The notes under the pieces are model-generated. The model searched no databases. It saw only the letters and a list, made by a program, of their open reading frames with translations, and had not been told where the DNA came from. A program made the position numbers and the translations under genes. DNA of 60,000 bases, from NCBI RefSeq assembly GCF_032854445.1, contig NC_088299.1, positions 3,015,001 through 3,075,000 of the forward strand, read 5' to 3'. Shown piece after piece: positions 57,021-60,000 of the stretch (positions within the stretch are counted from its first letter, which is position 1; each line of letters opens with the position of its first letter). Source of the DNA: Liolophura sinensis. Taxonomy: Eukaryota; Mollusca; Polyplacophora; Chitonida; Chitonidae.

Positions 57021-57070
57021 GCAAGGAGGGAACGATCGTACAACGATGGTCTTAACCAGCTTCCATACTC

Positions 57071-58262
57071 AGACAATGTTCACTACCTACATGTATATTT
57101 ATTAATACTCACGACAAAAACTTATACCTCACAATAACCTCCTTCGTTATTGTATTAAAAGTTATCACATAAACTGTATATATTCACGTGGACAAATGTT
57201 ACACATAAAGTATCACCTAAAAAGATATATGAAGGGGAAAAAAGACAATGTTTTTTCTTTTGCCTCTTTATCTAAACTTTCCAAATCACCGAATAGAGGG
57301 GGGAAATCTATAAACGCTATAATGTAACAACTGTTTAAAAAATTCAATTGTATGGTGTATTAACTTTTCATCTTTTTAACATTTCGCCTTGAAATGTTTA
57401 GAATGTAAATCCTATTTCACATTTGTTCACTGCACGTATGAGAGTCAATAAGTTGACAAATCAGCAAAAAAAAAAAAAAACCCATAGTAATAGATACTTG
57501 ATAGTAGGAGAGCAGTACTCTCTGACACGGATATATTCAAATATTGCCGTGTGAAATTCATAAAATCCTACAAGAGAATGAAAACACAGATCTGTATTGA
57601 AATAACAGCTGAAAAATAAAAAGAAAGGCTTACGAGTGCAAACGGCTGCAGTTTTTGACATTTCTTTTTACATATATACATTTGTAAACTACAAATCTAT
57701 AGCAAGCTTGTAGAATAACTTTTGATTGCTCCTGTTTTGTACTAGAGCAATACTTTATTTTGTATAAAAGACTGCATGATGCTTGGGAGAAGGGATTTGT
57801 TTATACAGAGTCGCGCGAGGTAATGGGATTAATTTGGCTTTTTGACTAGCTCATTTTACAGAACACGAAAACGCGAATTTAGTCAAAACAAAACGTAAAT
57901 GTTAAAATGTCAGCATTTACCCAGTGTTAAAATAATACATGTTGCGCTGTAAAATGTGATTGCCCACATCACCAAATGTAAACACTTTATCAACATTTAT
58001 AATTTAACAGCATATAGCACATGAAAGGGTCAAACTAACACTAACATGTTAGATTACACCTTTTCTTAACATTTTGTAAAGTTTGCAATTTCTAACACTG
58101 TAGAAATAGTTACCTTTACATTACAAATGCTTGCCCTCTCTCACCACTACAAAAATTTTCATTCAACATTATTAAAGTTAAACATTACTCTTCAACGTTA
58201 AGAGAATATCGATAAACCAAAATACACGATATTTCTGTGAAAACGTTTATCAGCGTTGACGT
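57071..58262. other. Intergenic, no gene recognised
   Basis: AT-rich unique sequence with an A15 run at about 57466-57480. Confidence 0.6.
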
Positions 58263-58317
58263 ATGTGTTACATTATCAACAGGAATATGATTCGTGTTGT
58301 ATGTATGAATGCTTGCA

Positions 58318-58622
58318 GGGCTATTTTTCAGCCATATGACGAAGGGGAATCATTAGGTGTGTGTGTACATATATACTGCGTCTTGTTGTGGCAGGGCAGA
58401 GGCCATGTCTCCAAAGTGTTGCTGCCACTGAAGTATCATGCTGAAAACACCCACTTGACACCCCACCGAGGTCTCATTATACTGACACCAGGCCAACCAG
58501 TCTGTTTCTTTGCTCTAATCTCTCAGTACCATTTTTAAAGTGTTTGGTATGACCCATCCGGCTTTTGATCCCAGGTCTCCCGACTTTGGGGCAGGCGCTC
58601 TAAGCATTAGGCCACTGAAGCA
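58318..58622 (-). mobile_element. Near full-length SINE-C, reverse orientation
   Basis: CATATGACGAAGGGGAATCA, TTAGGTGTGTGTGTACATAT, GTCTTGTTGTGGCAGGGCAG, AAGTGTTGCTGCCACTGAAG, then the reversed head GATCCCAGGTCTCCCGACTT and GCGCTCTAAGCATTAGGCC. It is the best SINE-C head in the window. Confidence 0.82.
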
Positions 58623-58723
58623 GTGCATCTTATTATTAGTGTATATTACGGAAAACCATTCTCGCCTAAAGTAACTCGGGCCCAAATAATGTATATAATC
58701 TATTGTTATTCCCGTCTTTGTGA

Positions 58724-58803
58724 TGACGTCTTGAAGGCAAACTGATTACGTAGCACTGCAGACAACATTAATGCTCAGCATCAACAAAATCTCCATGACG
58801 TCA
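58724..58803. promoter_or_regulatory. Two CRE-like sites
   Basis: TGACGTC at 58724-58730 and the full palindrome TGACGTCA at 58796-58803. No nearby gene start is visible, so function is speculative. Confidence 0.3.
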
Positions 58804-58983
58804 CGACATCATCGACCAGTCAAGAAGAGCGCAGTAGACTTTCTCATGCGCTTATGTCCACTGATGCAGAACCTAGATTGTATCAGCTTAATGACCTTCC
58901 GGCAGTTTCAGTGAAACTCATGTAAAGGCATTTTGTTGGTTGTCAACGTAGAGGAGCATAATATCATAGTTATATCTATGGTT

Positions 58984-59040
58984 TAGTTATTTATTTATTT
59001 TTTTTTATATTTATTTATTTATTTGGTGTTTTATGCGTAT
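58984..59040 (-). mobile_element. SINE-A tail remnant, reverse orientation
   Basis: ATTTATTTATTTATTTGGTG then TTTTATGCGT; the body is lost. Confidence 0.55.
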
Positions 59041-59086
59041 ATTTTGGAGGTGATGGGAAAAATCTCTATAATAATAATAATAATGT

Positions 59087-59160
59087 GTTAAATTTAACAG
59101 AAAGCCGATTGTCTGAGTGAAGCTAGAATGTATTCTGTTATTTCAGTACATTATTCGGCA
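59087..59160. mobile_element. MITE family M1, single-end fragment
   Basis: GTTAAATTTAACAGAAAGCC, TGTCTGAGTGAAGCTAGAAT and GTATTCTGTTATTTCAGTAC match the left end of the 56778 copy. Confidence 0.7.
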
Positions 59161-59199
59161 TATAATCTTACGTTTCCTTCAACTCGAAAATAATCGTTT

Positions 59200-59800
59200 C
59201 TTGTTGTCTCTAAGGCCTATTGCTATCGGCTTTTGTCTCTTTAAAGACTATAATTATAAGCATTGTTATACCGCCGTCGTCTAAGTGAAATATTCTTGAG
59301 TACGGTGTAAAACACCAATCAAATTATATAGCGAGAGGTCGATGTCTAACACGTGAAAAAGACATGGCAATGATGTCAGCCTTAGTGGGGTACGTAGATA
59401 ATATCTTTTGATTAGTTCAGCCTTGTCTCTAGAGATATTGTTATCTGTCCTTTGTCTCTCTTTAAAGACACAAAACTGCATAGCAAGATGTCGATATCCA
59501 ATACATGAAACATACCCGTAAATCGTGATGTTCTCAAGTTTGGCATCCATCTGGTTTTCTCTCTAAATATATATCACATAAACTGTAATATATATACAAG
59601 GTTAGTTGTGATGTCCAAATACATGAAACATACATTATAATGCTCTCTACCTTGATATAGTAGACAATAACCCTTGATTATTTTAATATGTCTCTAAAGA
59701 CCTATTGTTAATTTACTTTTGTCTCTCTTAAAGGAAAGAATACATTGCAAGGCGTCGATGTCTAACACGTGCAACATACTTCAGGGATTCTCTGAAACTC
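59200..59800 (+). repeat. Three-copy tandem repeat, about 220-265 bp unit
   Basis: Each copy has TGTCTCTA(A/G)(A/G)G then CTATTGTTATC, CTTTTGTCTCTCTTTAAAGA and GCAAGACGTCGATGTCTAAC ACGTGAAACATAC. Copies begin near 59205, 59428 and 59690. The first copy carries a SINE-A tail inserted at 59269-59326. Confidence 0.75.
59269..59326 (+). mobile_element. SINE-A tail fragment
   Basis: ACCGCCGTCGTCTAAGTGAA, ATATTCTTGAGTACGGTGTA and AAACACCAATCAAATTATA. Confidence 0.85.
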
Positions 59801-60000
59801 TAATGTTTCTACTATTGTCGTCAGACTGCTGGTTATCTTTACAGACAAAATGCAGGTGCATAGCTACCTTGAGCTATTTTCTAGAGTATTAGAGGTTATT
59901 AGGTTCTTTTGTTTAAAAGTTACAAGTTGTAACTTGTAACTTCAAACTAGAATTAGTCTACCTATATTCTAGATTGAAATTACACGTTACAAGCTGATCT

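Larger units (their letters stand above)
56461..57070. repeat. GCGATG-rich degenerate repeat, copy 2, split by a MITE
   Basis: Words such as CACGAAGTGATGA, GCACGAAGCGATGAT and TACGAAGCGATA before the MITE, and ACGATCGTACAACGATGGTC TTAACCAGCTTCC after it. An interrupted TA run occupies 56561-56652. Confidence 0.6.

Overview
This is a eukaryotic nuclear DNA window, most likely from a lophotrochozoan and probably a mollusc. Reasons: one gene split into small exons with GT-AG introns; many copies of tRNA-headed SINEs whose tails end in CACCAATCAAATAAATAAA or GTTAAACCCCAAGCACTCAC, of a kind I associate with molluscan genomes; abundant short tandem repeats and MITEs; and a CpG-poor gene body beside CpG-richer intergenic DNA. 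The species cannot be named from the sequence. There are no operons, bacterial genes, rRNA genes or CRISPR arrays.

The only protein-coding gene I can support is a WD40-repeat gene on the + strand that matches WDR89. Its 5' end lies left of the window. Eleven exons are visible: 840-921, 2914-2960, 3742-3849, 6202-6265, 7789-7920, 8900-8986, 9397-9441, one copy from an exon array starting at 21635-21720, 23380-23497, 23807-23902 and 40560-40610 (stop at 40608-40610). Phases agree at every junction except inside exon 3742-3849, where one base appears to be missing. With that base restored the visible part codes for 304 residues, the C-terminal four fifths of a protein of roughly 385. A poly(A) signal lies at 41043-41048.

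The most unusual region is 21635-23220. One WDR89 exon and its flanking splice sites have been tandemly copied: six intact A-type copies alternate with five B-type copies (236 bp dimer period), followed by three decayed C-type copies, two complete and one truncated. Only A copies keep the reading frame into the next exon. Adjacent copies are separated by only 36 bp, too short for a normal intron, so the layout could work as a mutually exclusive exon set or could simply be a minisatellite that captured an exon.

Region by region: 1-9441 holds the first seven visible exons with SINE debris and a possible inverted-repeat element (4653-5712). 9442-21634 is a 12.2 kb intron with a full-length SINE (target duplication at both ends), a 20-bp minisatellite and a TIR MITE. 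21635-23902 holds the exon array and two more exons. 23903-40559 is a 16.7 kb last intron with a 44-bp minisatellite, a SINE inserted in another SINE, a 92-93 bp tandem repeat running into a 200-N assembly gap, a GAT-rich repeat and a 22-bp repeat that resembles recursive splice sites. 41061-60000 is intergenic: SINE fragments, MITEs, TA microsatellites and a clear rise in CpG, with no gene I can recognise. Most open reading frames in the window fall in repeats or are short chance frames and are not annotated.
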